The notes: generated from the letters alone by a model not told the origin. DNA of 64,000 bases from Gerris lacustris (GCA_951217055.1 OX578283.1:64897228-64961227), one strand, 5' to 3'. Shown: positions 1-11,749, counted from the first letter of the stretch. Translations and numbers: made by a program.

Positions 1-412
1 CGCGTCGAGTACGGAAAGTAGCATTTTGCATACGAGTGTGGAGTTTGCACCCGAGCGAAAGTGAGGGTAGTAAAACCACACGAGCCATGCAAAATGCCGT
101 TTTAGCACGAGTTGCGTACCGTACTTTATCTACGATTGTTAGATTTAAATAATAAATACAGAAAAAAATAAACTTGCTGTATATAAGTTCGTATCTCTTC
201 TCTTGATAAAGATGGCATTAATCTTGAGTTGTATTTTTTGCCGAATTAATTATTTCTGGAGGAGTATTATTACCGCGCTAGTTTGGTAAAGAAGAGGAAT
301 TCTTCAGAACTATGAGACGCGCATGCGCAATGAATACAAGTACGTAAATAATCACTTTCTACGCATCTAAACAGAGATATAATGTTTATATTTCGTATCA
401 ATCGTAGATAAA
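1..412 (+). mobile_element. RepC element, copy 1 (internally deleted, cut by window edge)
   Basis: The sequence matches copies at 7615 and 19330. The first ~120 bp are imperfectly self-complementary: GCATTTTGCAT is answered by ATGCAAAATGC. TTTATCTACGATTG (125-138) is answered exactly by CAATCGTAGATAAA (399-412). Compared with copy 2, about 170 bp is missing after GGAGTATTATT near 270, so this is a deletion derivative. No coding sequence is visible. It abuts a RepA segment that continues at 410. Confidence 0.7.
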
Positions 413-717
413 TGTATGTATGTGTGCATGTGGAAGAGCAACAAATAGGCGCAGAAGGTTGAAACTTATATAGGACCAACAATGGGCTAATTATGACCTA
501 CCATCTAAATTTCATTAAAATTGGACGTGTAGTTTTTACGATATGTTGGTTCGCAAAAATTGACCGACAGACCGACAGACAGACACGGAACCGAAAATGA
601 TCCCTGATGTCTCAAACGGATTTCTGTCTTGGAATTTTTGAAATCGGGGACCTAACATTTTTTCGTTCTTCAGAACGATCACATAGCTTCCGTTACCTTC
701 GGTAAGCTCGGAAGCAA
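410..717 (+). repeat. RepA, 3' half
   Basis: This is the 3' part of the most abundant family in the window. It contains the AAAATTGGACGTGTAGTTTTT stretch, a (GACA)n run near 570-585, and the closing segment TTCGTTCTTCAGAACGATCACATAGCTTCC ending near GCTCGGAAGC. Short reading frames on either strand only reflect the repeat and recur as similar peptides in other copies. Confidence 0.8.
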
Positions 718-754
718 CCATCAAAATTGTTTCGCATTTTTTTTACATCAACTA

Positions 755-1160
755 TCAATTTAGCAAAATTTAAGGAGAGCATACGGTTGAAATTAATCTG
801 GGGCCATCTTTAGGCCAAACAATCGACAAACCATCCAAATTTCATAAAAATCAGATAAGTGCTTTTGATGATATAAATTTAATACATTAATGTTTGTGCA
901 CACGTGGAAAAGAAACAAATAGGCACAGAAAGTTAAAACTTATATGGGACCAACAATGGGCTAATAATGACCCTCCATCTAAATTTCAATAACGTCAAAT
1001 GATTAGTTTTTAAGATATATTGGTTCACTAAAAATGAGCGACAGACAGACACGGAACCAAACATTTTCTCTGATGTCTGAAACGAATTTCTCTCTTGAAA
1101 TTTTTCTTCTTCAGAACGGTCACATAGCTTCCGTTACCTTGGGAAAGCTCGGAAGCTAAA
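755..1160 (+). repeat. RepA, copy lacking the 5' end
   Basis: The copy begins at CAATTTAGCAAAATTTAAGG and runs to GAACGGTCACATAGCTTCC. It lies head-to-tail behind the preceding RepA segment. It is diverged from the other copies and non-coding. Confidence 0.75.
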
Positions 1161-1727
1161 CTTATCAAGTTGTCAGTACAAGTATTCAATAAATCAGATA
1201 AAGTATTTAATATTTATTGTCATGTTGAAATTTCAACAAAAATCAACATCCTACCAGGTTCGGAATGAAAGACCAACTTTCAGCGGTGAAATATTTAATT
1301 GCATTACAGCATTTGCTCTAAATAAATCATGAGAGATCTAAATATACAATTAGAGAACATATCCGTAGTTCTTGGTGGAACGTAGTGTGTCACCACTTGT
1401 ATCAAGTGCCATTAGCAGCTGTCCTGCAAACCTCGTCCCATTATGCCTCTTTTACCTTTATTTTTATTTTTGGCCATTTTACTATTCTGTTTTGCCTTGT
1501 ATACTAATCGGTTTTTTTTTGACCTTTTTTAAGTTGTGAAACAAGAATTTGACAGTATATTATTACACTTATATCTTTATTAATTAGTTAGTTACTGTAA
1601 AATCTCGCGCACAAATACGCACAATGTTTACCTCTTTTTCTTCTAAAACAGGGGGTGCATATAAGCGAGAAAAAACAATTAACTACTGATTTTGCCAACT
1701 TGACTTTTAGCCGTTATAGGTAGATAA
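1161..1727. other. AT-rich spacer, nothing recognised
   Basis: About 570 bp with T-rich runs. I see no sustained coding frame, RNA motif or match to the other repeat families in the window. Confidence 0.5.
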
Positions 1728-2336
1728 TTGAATAATTTCAAGATAAAAAGAACTTTTTATATACTACGTTTTTAAATTTTCTCTTGAATCGTATTTAATG
1801 TTGATAATATAATTGATATTTTTATATAATATATAATGTTAGTGAAAAAAAAATAGTTCCGAATTTATTTACTTCACATAAATGACAACCATCCAGAAGC
1901 TGATCTTAAACCTATAAAAAATAAATCATTGTACAACGGATCTCCCCAACACCAAATCTAAAGCATGCCATCGATATATTTAAAATAATATAATCGATAA
2001 ATAATATAATCGATATTTCCTGTTTTGCTGTCATTCAATGTTTATCTATCACAAATTTGAGACCCGTCAAAATGAAGATTGCGTGGCAAAACAAATAAAA
2101 TAACTTGCGGATTTTTTCCTAACTAACTTTCCGCACAGAAACATTTGCTGAAAACTAATTAAATTCTGCTGAAAGATGGCTAAAAGTATTAAAATAATGC
2201 ATTGTCATCGTGTTCTGAGCTATGCTAAAAGTTTCAAATGTCTAGCTATTCGGGAAGTTAGTTAGAAATCGATTGCCAGATTTGTACCGGACAAACAAAC
2301 AAACAAGAATGCAAGCTAATTAAAACGTAGTAAAAA
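1728..2336 (-). mobile_element. RepB element (TACTACGTTTTTA termini), full-length copy
   Basis: This ~610-bp non-autonomous element begins AATAATTTCAAGATAAAAAG and ends with an AACGTAGTAAAAA-like segment. The 13-bp inverted termini TACTACGTTTTTA lie just inside both ends (this copy has AAAACGTAGTA at one end). It contains a (CAAA)n run near 2291-2305. Other copies lie at 3338, 5872, 6244, 6847, 27811 and 38242. No transposase reading frame is present, so it is MITE-like. Confidence 0.75.
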
Positions 2337-2456
2337 TAACCGTAATTCGACTACTTGCTACACTGCGATATGTCTACATGTAGACAATATGAACGCAAAT
2401 GTTTCTTTTGATCAAATAAATTACTCTTCACACTTGATCGCATCTTATTATTTCTA

Positions 2457-2868
2457 TATTAGCGATTTTTCGAAGAAAATTAAGCTATTGCAATGGCTTC
2501 AAAATTTTTGTAATGAGAAGTTTCGAAAATTTCCCCCATCGTTTCCGTTTTAGACCATTCTTAATCGATTCCTGAAATTTAAGACTTTTTCATATGTATG
2601 TGTCACTCCAGACGATATCTCACGCTAGGATGCACTTAAAAAATCCTATCATATGTTGTTAATAATATCTAAAGAAAGGATGAGTTCGTTAGCCAGAATT
2701 TTTTGAGTCAATTTAGGGGCTAAATTTTGACAATTTAGGGTCAAAAATAGCATAAAAACGCCCTTACATGAAAAAAAAAAAAAAAAAAAAAAAATGACAA
2801 AAGTGTACATAACAACAATTACTGTACTCTGAAAATTCGATCATTAAGTCATGGTGCATGACTGGACT
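2457..2868 (+). repeat. RepL repeat, copy 1, with poly(A) run
   Basis: The copy matches 27128-27810. Both carry CCAGACGATATCTCA, GACAATTTAGGGTCAAAAAT and the end GTCATGGTGCATGACTGG. A run of about 25 A at 2770-2794 interrupts this copy. In both places the repeat lies next to a RepB element. Confidence 0.7.
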
Positions 2869-3337
2869 TTTTTCTTTTACACTTTAAAACTCTTAAGGTG
2901 GTCTAGTGGCCCTGAAAAACTAAATGAAAACCTAATTAATCTATATAAAATAATGTTTTTTTATTTTTTTTTGCTCCTAAAAATACCTAAATAACATAAA
3001 AAAAAATTATTAAAAAAAAGTGTAGAATGTGCACAAACATACAATTTTCCCCTAATTTCTGGTGCGTATATATGCGATTTTTTTATGAATTTCAGCCCTA
3101 AATTCTGCCTGTGTATTATACGTGAGTGCGTATATTATAAGCGTTTATTTAATCAATTTATACCATATTTTAGGTACAAGTCTTGATAATTTTAACTCTC
3201 TTGAGTTTAATTCGAATATTTTTTAAGCAAAAGATGAGAAAACACCGTACTTTATATTTGAATAACCGGTTCCTACGATTTTCCGGTAGATTTATATACA
3301 TTTCGTATCAGTTGTCTTGCACCGTTTTTTAAATAAT
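2869..3337. other. AT-rich spacer, nothing recognised
   Basis: About 470 bp dominated by A/T homopolymers. I see no coding frame and no clear match to other families. Confidence 0.5.
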
Positions 3338-3948
3338 AAAAAATTTCAAGATAAAAAGAACTTTTTATATACTACGTTTTTAAATTTTCTGTTGAATAGT
3401 ATGTAATGTTGATAATATAATTGTTATTGTTATATATAATATATAATGTTAGTGAAAAAAAAAATAGTTCCGAATTTATTTACTTCACATAAATGTCAAC
3501 CATCCAGAGAGCTGATCTTAAACCTATAAAAGGATAAATCTTTGTACAACGGATCTCCCCAACACCAAATCTAAAGCATGCCATCGATATATTTGAAATA
3601 ATATAATCGATATTTCCTGTTTTGCTGTCATTCAATGTTTATCTATCATAAATTTGAGACCCGTCAAAATGAAGATTGCGTAAATATTGGATATGGCAAA
3701 ACAAATAAAATAACTTGCAGATTATTTCCGAACTAACTTTCCGCACAGCAAAATTTGCTGAAAACTAATTAAATTCTGCTGAAAGATGGCTAAAAGTGTT
3801 AAAATAATGCATTGTCATCGTGTTCTGAGCCATGCTAAAAGTTTCAAATGTCTAGCTATTCGGGAAGTTAGTTAGAAATCGATTGCCAGATTTGTACCGG
3901 ACAAACAAACAAACAAACAAGAATGCAAGCTAATAAAAACGTAGTAAA
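3338..3948 (-). mobile_element. RepB element, second full-length copy
   Basis: The copy lies in the same orientation as the one at 1728 and is close to it in sequence throughout. The inner inverted termini are TACTACGTTTTTA and TAAAAACGTAGTA. It includes the CCATCGATATATTT segment and the (CAAA)n run near 3901-3920. Confidence 0.8.
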
Positions 3949-4436
3949 AACATTTGGATTTGATCAAGTTAAGATCTCTTTCATAAGAAGGAAGATATTT
4001 TTATTTTTTTGTTTTATATCAAAAGCTAAAAAGAAAGAAAGAAGAAAAACACGAGCAAAGTGTAAAACGTATCTTGTAGGGTGTACAATGTTGTATGACC
4101 TTTGTTTTAGAGTCGGCACGGAATAATATACGGATATTAAACATTTAGGATACGAAGAAAAAGTATATTGCGTGCTGAAATCTCATCCCAGGTTATTTGT
4201 GACCTACGACCGACTGCAGAATATATCTTACCTTTTTTTATAAGAACACGAAAAAAATGAAATGATAAATAAATAAATATTAAACTTGGGGTCGCTGAAA
4301 GTTTTGTCATCTCTAAGGTTTTTTTTTATGAAGCAATCAAGTTTTGACAATTAATAAGTTAAAATAAATATGTAATGAATATATTTAATTTTAATGATTT
4401 ATATTTTATTTATTTAATGAATTAAAATAAAAATAG
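3949..4436. other. AT-rich spacer, nothing recognised
   Basis: About 490 bp. Short open frames exist, but composition and lack of similarity give no reason to call a gene. Confidence 0.45.
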
Positions 4437-4800
4437 ATTGCCAATTAGTGTGGCACATAGCTTCCTCGCATCCTATCATGTACTTTATTGTTATATTAAC
4501 ATTAAAATTTTATTGTTAATTGTATAAAAACAATTAATAGTTTTAGCGAACTTAAACACCTGGGCATTGGTAAAATGAACACATCTACCAAATTTCATCA
4601 AAATCGGTCGACATTTACTCAAGTTATCGTCACACGTTTCATAATTCGCGGACACACAGACCGACAGACAGACAGACACGAGACCAAAAATGTTCCCTGA
4701 TGTCTGAAACGGATTTCTGTCTTGGAATTTTTAAAATCGGAGACATAAAAGTGTTTCGTTCTCAAAAGTGAACACAATGCTTCCGTTGCCCTCGGTAAGC
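4437..4800 (+). repeat. RepA, variant subfamily
   Basis: It starts with GTGTGGCACATAGCTTCC and carries a divergent centre (ACCTGGGCATTGGTAAAATG, CAAGTTATCGTCACACG) shared with the inverted copy at 30962. It then rejoins the usual (GACA)n and GATGTCTGAAACGGATTTC segment. RepA therefore has at least two subfamilies. Confidence 0.7.
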
Positions 4801-4861
4801 AAAATAATAAGTAATAAATAATAATAATACGCTTCTTCCTAATTCCACCACGCACCAAAAT

Positions 4862-5430
4862 ATAAAAAGACTGCCAATTGGTGTGGCACATAGCTCCCTC
4901 GCATCCCATTACGTACTTTTTCAACAATAGTTATTATTGTCTGATTTATTTGTTTCCCCCGTTTTTTTTAATCCGTGAAAATTGATTTGATTTTTTACAT
5001 GAATTTAATATCAATTTAGCAAAATTTAAAGAGCTCAGGCGGTTGAAATTAATCTGGGGCTATCTACAGGGCACTTTTGATAAACTATAACAGCTTCATA
5101 CATATCAGATAAGAACTTTTAAAGCTATAGGTGAAAATAAATGTATGTTTGTGCGCATGTGGATGAGAAACAAATGAGTGCAGAAGGTTGAAACTTATAT
5201 GATACCAACAGTGAACTAATTACAACCTACCCTATAAATTTCATTAAAATCGGACGTGTAGTTTTTAAGTTATGTTGGTTCGCAAAACTTGAGTGACTGA
5301 CGGTCTGTTACGGAACCAAAAAGTTCCCTGATGTCTGAAACCGATTTGTGTCATCTTAGAATTTTTGAAATCGGCTACATAATATTTTTTTCGTTCTTCA
5401 GAACGATCTAGTAGCTTCCGTTACCTGAAA
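4862..5430 (+). repeat. RepA, near-complete copy
   Basis: The copy runs from GACTGCCAATTGGTGTGGC to GATCTAGTAGCTTCCGTTACC. All subregions occur in order: the 5' segment, a TTTAGCAAAATTTAAAGAGC segment, TATAGGTGAAAATAAATGTA, the TCGGACGTGTAGTTTTTAAG module and the 3' segment. Confidence 0.8.
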
Positions 5431-5871
5431 ATTATTAAATTTGATAGCATTGAAGTCTATTGAACCATTCTATTTTTCATGTTTTATAGAAAAAATAACT
5501 TTTTTACATCTATTGAATGAAGGTAAGGTCTAGTTGCTTCAACAATGTTACAAACCGGTAAAAATAGATCGATTTACCAATAAAGCCTGAACGAAAAATA
5601 GAATCATAAAGTATAGGAAAAGTTGCATAGTTGCCTGGGATCCTAGCTGTTAGCTTGTACTACATCCATAATAGAACTCGGGCAATTGCATTACCATCTA
5701 CCAACCCCTTCCTCGCAATCTATATTGTTTTTCCATTTCAAACTATTCTTGATTTAAGAACGAAAATATTATTTCTACATTTATAAAGGGTGAGAGACAT
5801 GGAAATGGGAACAGGTCAAAACAACATTTATTTCATAATGGGATCACATTAATTGAAATCAAGAAGTAATA
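5431..5871. other. spacer, nothing recognised
   Basis: About 440 bp of non-repeat sequence within this window. No sustained frame or RNA signature is visible. Confidence 0.45.
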
Positions 5872-6110
5872 ATTACAAGATAAAAAGAACTTTTTATATA
5901 CTAACTTTTTAAATTTTCTGTTGAATCATATGTTATGTTTATAATATAATTGACATTGTTGTAATATAATGTTAGTTAAAAAAAATTGTTCCAAATGTAT
6001 TTACTTCACATAAATGACAACCATCTAGAGAGCTGATCTTAAATCTATAAAAGGACAAATCTTTGTACAACGGATCTCCCCAACACCAAATCTAAACCGT
6101 GCCATTGATA
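5872..6110 (-). mobile_element. RepB element, truncated copy
   Basis: Only the end beginning ACAAGATAAAAAGAACTTTT is present, as far as the CCATTGATAT segment, where similarity stops. The break falls at a site where the full copies carry CCATCGATATATTT. Confidence 0.7.
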
Positions 6111-6243
6111 TGCCCCCATGTAGGGACAGCACGAGAAGAAAAAGAAAAATGTTTACAAGTAAAGAAGTACAGATGCAGAAAAATTATACCGATAGCTAGG
6201 TCACAAGTGTAAACAAACCTGGTTGTCACACGTCAATTAATTT

Positions 6244-6846
6244 ATTTTACTACGTTTTTATTAGTTTGCATTCTTGTTTGTTTGTTTGTTTGTCTGGTAC
6301 AAATTTGGCAATCGATTTCTAACTAACTTCCCGAATAGCTAGACATTTGAAACTTTTAGCATAACTCAGAACACGATGACAATGCATTATTTTAATACTT
6401 TTAGCCATCTTTCAGCAGAATTTAATTAGTTTTCAGCAAATTTTTCTGTGCTAAAAGTTAGTTCGGAAAAAATCCGCAAGTTATTTTATTTGTTTTGCCA
6501 TATCCAATATTTACGCAATCTTCATTTTGACGGGTCTCAAATTTGTGATAGATAAACATTGAATGACAGCAAAACAGGAAATATCGATTATATTATTTCA
6601 AATATATCGATGGCATGCTTTAGATTTGGTGTTGGGGAGATCCGTTGTACAAAAATTTATCCTTTTATAGGTTTAAGAATCAGCTCTCTGGATGATTGTC
6701 ATTTATGTGAAGTAAATAAATTTGGAACAATTTTTTTTTTTCACTAACATTATATATTATATAACAATAACAATTATATTATCAACGTTACATACGACTC
6801 AACAGAAAATTTAAAAACGTTGTATATAAAAAGTTCTTTTTATCTT
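6244..6846 (+). mobile_element. RepB element, full-length copy in inverted orientation
   Basis: The copy begins TTTTACTACGTTTTTATTAG and ends AAAAACGTTGTATATAAAAAG, opposite to the copies at 1728 and 3338. It contains (TTTG)n near 6275-6295. A 62-residue frame inside (6559-6747) is a by-product of the repeat. Confidence 0.8.
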
Positions 6847-7192
6847 TCTTTACTTTCCCTTTTTCGCTGTCATTCAATGTTAATCTCTTAATAAAAAATC
6901 ACAAATTTGAAACCCGTCAAAATGAAGATTGTAAATATGGGACATGTCAAAACAAATAAAACAACTTGCGGATTTTTTCCGAACTAACTTTTCATACAGT
7001 AAAATTGGCTGAAAACGAATTAAATTCTGCTGAAAGATGGCTAAAAGTATTAAAATATTGCATTGTCATCGTGTTTTGAGCTATTCTAAAAGTTTGAAAT
7101 GTTTAGCTACTCAGGAAGTTAGTAAAAAACGATTGCAAGATTTGTACTGGACAAACAAAAAAAAAACAAGAAAGCAAGCTAATAAGAACGTA
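6847..7192 (-). mobile_element. RepB element, truncated copy abutting the previous one tail to tail
   Basis: The copy begins within the element (CGCTGTCATTCAATG) and reaches AAGAACGTATTA. It forms an inverted pair with the preceding copy and is more diverged than the other RepB copies. Confidence 0.7.
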
Positions 7193-7614
7193 TTAATAAT
7201 AATTGTGTAACAAAAGGACATTGAAGCAACATTATTGTATTATTTCATATGTTTGCTAAAATGCATACAAATTTTGAAACTCACTTTTGGCCCTTTATTT
7301 TGCATTTTTTGAGCTCTTTTAACGTGGATATATTTTAACTCTAGGGTTCAGAAGAAATTTTCCGGCACGCAAAACGACATTAAAAATGTGACGCTTTAAA
7401 AATATCTAGTCAGGAAGTTAGGAATTAACAGGAGGTCGATAGGTCTTCACTTATAGTGCAATATTTTGACGATAGGTGGGCTGAAGTTTTAATAAAGGAC
7501 ATGCAAAATGTGACCTCTTAAATATTTTGTCAGTTTAATTACGAACACCTAAAATAACTAACAAATGGAAAACACTGGACCTACTAATAGTTTACGTGAA
7601 TTTGAGAATAGTAC
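7193..7614. other. spacer, nothing recognised
   Basis: About 420 bp. Phrases such as GTCAGGAAGTTAGGAATTA resemble the RepB interior, so part may be decayed RepB. No gene is visible. Confidence 0.4.
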
Positions 7615-8182
7615 ATTACGCGTCGAGTGCGGAAAGTAGCATTTTGCATGCGAGTGTGGAGTTTGCACCCGAGCGATAGCGAGGGTAGTAAAACCACACG
7701 AGCAATGCAAAATGCCGTTTTCGCACGAGTTGCGTACCGTACTTTATCTACGATTGTTAGATTTAAATAATAAATACAGAAAAAAATAAACTTGCTGTAT
7801 GTAAGTTCGTATCTCTTCTCTTGATAAAGATGGCATTAATCTTGAGTTGTATTTTTTGCCGAATTAATTATTTCTGGAGGAGTATTATTCTCTACATATT
7901 CGTCAAAGCCACCTGATTCATTCATTGTTTTTCACTAAACACTCGATATAAACAGATACTTTAATAAAAGAATAGCAAATTAGTTTTGTTAAATGTAAAC
8001 AAACTCGCTAATCGTGCGTAAAGCTGAAGAATTCCTCTTCTTTACCGCGCTAGCGTGGTAAAGAAGTGGAATTATTCAGAACTATGAGACGCGCATGCAC
8101 AATGAATACAAGTACGTAAATAACCAATTTCTACGCATCTAAACAGAGATACAATGTTTATATTTCGTATCAATCGTTGATA
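7615..8182 (+). mobile_element. RepC element, copy 2
   Basis: The fullest RepC copy. The self-complementary head (GCATTTTGCAT/ATGCAAAATGC) starts after AGTACATTACGCG. A hairpin CTTCTTTACCGCG/CGTGGTAAAGAAG lies near 8037-8067, and the end TATCAATCGTTGATAAA matches the other copies. No coding sequence is visible. Confidence 0.75.
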
Positions 8183-8355
8183 AAATTTATCACAATTTGT
8201 ATCAGACAAATTTTCATGATAATATTCATATTTATTCAGAAAGACCGGAATACTTTTAACATAAAATGGATAAGTCAAGAACTCTACAGCCTTAAACTCT
8301 ATATTATTATTACTTTTTTATTATTATGAAATTTTATTTTGTCTGCCTCCATATG

Positions 8356-8356
<1 letters not shown>

Positions 8357-8440
<84 letters not shown>
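8357..8440. repeat. (TA)n microsatellite
   Basis: About 42 uninterrupted TA units. It lies directly against RepK, and the inverted RepK copy near 46358 also carries a (TA)n run at the same end. Confidence 0.95.
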
Positions 8441-8444
<4 letters not shown>

Positions 8445-9210
8445 GTCCTATAAAAAAGTGATGTATAATTAAATTTCACATATTAGAACATACTTACTCA
8501 GTTTTAACGCCTTTATTCACTCTTAAATTTATCGGGATTCTGTTTATTTTATATGACGTGCCTCTAAACCATTGTTTTATGTTCTTTAGTTTTATTGCAT
8601 CGTTACTTTATTATTTTAATATTCCCTTTTATGTTTGTTTTGTACCATAAAGAGATGGAAATATCTTATAAAGATATTTTTCTTTAAAAAAATAAGTAAA
8701 TGTATTATTGTGCATCACATTTGTTAAAATATTTCAAAATAGGGTAATATTTTATTTTTTTAAATTGGATTTTCTTCAGGTGACTTCTTTACGTTGTATT
8801 CTCGCTTTCTTCCATGTTAATGTATAAATCCTCAATTTTACGATCTTTTTGTTTCATGTAATAATATACACCTTCCCTTAACATAAATAATAGTACTTTT
8901 CTCGTGCCTTTTTATTTATTTAATTTTTATTTCTCTTTCCCTCTTATTTTTCACTCTGGAGGCTTTTTTATACTTTGAGTACTTTTTAGTCTGGTTTTCC
9001 AATATAATCGATCCCTAAGAAACTCAGTTTTCCTCACTGTACATTATACTAAACGCTTTTTTACCCTTCCACAGTTTAAATAAAGTATATATATGTATTC
9101 AGGACAGATTTTTACGACAGGGCGTAAAATGGTGATGTAGGTAGGTATATGAAACCACAATGCGCTAAGTGATTATGACTCAAAATGTTTTAGGCTTTTA
9201 TACAATTTTT
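8441..9210 (+). repeat. RepK repeat, copy 1
   Basis: About 770 bp matching 45598-46358 in inverse orientation. Shared segments include ATAATTAAATTTCACATATT, AATCGATCCCTAAGAAACTC, CAGGACAGATTTTTACGAC and ATGCGCTAAGTGATTATGAC. No sustained reading frame is present. The adjoining (TA)n run may belong to the element. Confidence 0.8.
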
Positions 9211-9259
9211 TCAGGCCTATATTGTTAGTGTAGCTTTTATTGATAAATACACGTTAAGT

Positions 9260-9267
9260 ACACACAG

Positions 9268-9304
<37 letters not shown>
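9260..9304. repeat. (CA)n followed by (TA)n
   Basis: A CA dinucleotide run of about 16 units changes directly into a short TA run. Confidence 0.9.
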
Positions 9305-9305
<1 letters not shown>

Positions 9306-10124
9306 GAAAGAGGATAAAATCATTTTTATAATTATTTTAATGATTTATAATATTGATTGTAAATAATAATTTATAATTTATAGTTTAATTTATAAGGTGA
9401 TTTGTAGATTGTTATTTTTTGATTGGCATTTGTTAACATTTATTTTGTTTATTGTATTCCAGAGTAAATTATATATTAGCTGTTGACAAAACCATAGAGT
9501 AGACTCAATGTAAGAATGTAAAACAAGTGAGTGATTTAATCTGGGTTTAGATAAGTTTAAAAAAGAAATTATTACCTTGGTTTTGTCAGTCAGTTGATTG
9601 AGCCCTACTGACTCACATCAGATTGTATAACCTGATTTTTAGACTTTTTACCAAATTATTGGTGAAGAATATTTTAAAATGTATCATTGACTTCAAAACA
9701 AGGTATTTATTTCTATTTTAATTTAATTTAATTTATTTAATTCTTTTAATTTAAAAACTAGTAAAAAGTTTATATATAAAAATGACTTTTAAAGATAAGA
9801 CCACACATAAAATAATTTTAATTTTAATTAATTGTTAATTTCATCATAAGATATTTTTAAGTTTTTGATTGAATTTTTAATTAATTAATTTATTTAATTG
9901 TTAATTATATGTTATATGTAATTGATATTTGTTAAAAAAATGACTATAGCTCATAATTAAATAAACTTTTTGCAGGTTTGAAGATATCCCAATTAAGGGA
10001 TGAAATATCACCTTTTTTATGTATAAAAAAGTGTTTTTATGTATAAAAAAGTGTTTCAATAACCCCTGAAGACCCAAGTTAAAATACAGCATTATTAAAT
10101 ATAAAGGGGACAGCAAAAGTAAAA

Positions 10125-10126
<2 letters not shown>
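9305..10126. other. AT-rich spacer, nothing recognised
   Basis: About 820 bp of very AT-rich sequence with TTAATT-type simple repeats. The only phrase repeated here is TTTATGTATAAAAAAGTGTT near 10017-10050, present twice. No gene is seen. Confidence 0.5.

Positions 10127-10206
<80 letters not shown>
10127..10206. repeat. (TA)n microsatellite
   Basis: About 40 TA units ending a few bases before the truncated 5' end of the RTE-type retrotransposon, which probably inserted into or next to it. Confidence 0.95.
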
Positions 10207-10209
<3 letters not shown>

Positions 10210-10995
10210 CAATATGAAAGAAGTTAAAAGAAGAACTGACTTGGCATGGAGAAAATTTTGGTCTTTAAAATATATATTTAAGAGCAATATGAATCCTGCA
10301 TTGAAGGCCAAAGTTTTTAATAGCTGCATAATTCCATGCTTATCATATGGCAGTCAAACCTGGGCTCTAACAGGGAAAGTTTTGCACCACTTGGAGGTTA
10401 CTCAAAGGGCTATGGAAAGGAGTCTACTAAAAGTCAGACTCTCAGACCGAATAAGATCTACCGAGCTAAGGAAGAAGTCAGGGGTGAGAGATGTAAGAGA
10501 GGCAACACTTAAATTAAAGTGGCAGTGGGCAGGACATGTTGCTAGAATGGAGGAGCAGAGATGGGCTCAACGCATCACTGACTGGTACCCCAGGGATGGA
10601 GTCAGGAAAAGAGGCAGGCCGGCGAGAAGATGGAGAGACGACATCACCAACTTTTGCGGTATGTTATGGCATCGTTCAGCAAGAGATAGAGAAGCGTGGG
10701 CAAAATTGGGAGAGGCCTATGCCCGTAGATGGGCTGCTTAGAAAAATATTTATTTTTTTATAGAAAAATATAAAAAAAGAAAAGAAGAAATTTATTATTA
10801 TTTAATTTTAATTTAAAGGGTATACATTATCTGAGGAAAAATAAATAAATAAAAATGAGGTACAAATACTTTTTAATTTAAGATTTTTTGAAATAATGTT
10901 TTTAAGAAGTGAAAAAATAAATAAATAAAATTATGTATAATTTCTCGTTATGTATATATATATATTCAATAAAGGCTATTATTATTATTATTATT
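10207..10995 (+). mobile_element. 5'-truncated RTE-type non-LTR retrotransposon
   Basis: The insertion comprises the C-terminal ~175 codons of the reverse-transcriptase ORF, a ~225-bp 3' UTR and a terminal (ATT)n tail after CAATAAAGGCT (10963-10995). A short-tandem-repeat tail instead of poly(A) is a known property of RTE-clade elements. The 5' end abuts (TA)n at 10127-10206, and TA-rich sequence also follows the tail, so the target duplication cannot be defined. The open frame is undamaged, suggesting a recent insertion. Confidence 0.8.
10214..10741 (+). pseudogene. RTE retrotransposon ORF, C-terminal fragment
   Basis: A 175-residue open frame without frameshifts. It resembles the C-terminal region of insect RTE endonuclease-reverse transcriptases, downstream of the catalytic palm. 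Visible signatures are SYGSQTWALTGK (about residues 44-55), VTQRAMERSLL, LKWQWAGHVARMEE (about 101-114), RKRGRPARRWRDD and a final LGEAYARRWAA. A full element encodes about 1,000 residues, including an N-terminal apurinic-type endonuclease and the reverse transcriptase with its catalytic aspartates; both are absent, so the product cannot be active. The ATG at 10214 is simply the first in-frame methionine after the truncation. A Jockey-clade origin is less likely because of the tail sequence and the GRPARRW motif. Confidence 0.85.
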
Positions 10996-11274
10996 ATATA
11001 TATTATATGTGTGTGTGATGTGTGTGATATATATTATGATCGTGAGTGTGATATTAATCACTAAATTAAAATAATTCAAATTTACAATTATTTATTTATA
11101 CTTGAAATTACTCACTTACTCAAAATTAATATTTTCTATTGGCTTCTAATAGAAGTTTACTTTGTCTATTTTTTTGGAAGCCCAACCGATTCTAATGTCA
11201 TGTTTTTGAAACATGAGGAAAATTTGTAGGTATTTGTTAATTTAAATACCTGAGAATACTATTTTATAATGTTT

Positions 11275-11735
11275 TACTTTCCCTAATAAAAGAAAATAGG
11301 TATTGTGATAATGCAAAAATTCGATTTTGAGATTTTAATGGATTTACACGTCAGGTCCCATGACTCACGTGTTTGTCTTTCGTCTGTCTGTGCAGACGCT
11401 TGGAGCCTAAAATACAAGACCGATTTTGACGAAATGTGTTTTTTTTTGAAAACGGTTCCGACGATTTTGATTATAAAATTATAAAATATAGTCCATAACA
11501 ATACTAATCAAACGGTATCCCGGGAAAAATCTATATAGTTTCTCAGAAAATCGCTTTAAACATGGAGGTAAAGAGCCCGTGTTCGATCCCTCCCGAGGAT
11601 AATTTATTTTTATGATAGATTTTGATAAAATGTTCAATAAAAATTAAATGTACCTACAAAAAATAATAAATGGAAAACATTAGGCAGAGTAATTATGAAC
11701 TTGTCTGAGTTGTGTCGGACCGATTTTTATATAAC
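11275..11735 (-). repeat. RepD repeat, copy 1
   Basis: Read on the minus strand it follows the copies at 40790 and 58720: CGGACCGATTTTTAT at the far end, then the tRNA-like B-box TGTTCGATCCC at 11579 (+), the TCTGTGCAGAC hairpin and the terminal CTTTTATTAGGGAAAG-like segment. It is diverged and non-coding. Confidence 0.75.
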
Positions 11736-11749
11736 TTTTATGTAACCGT

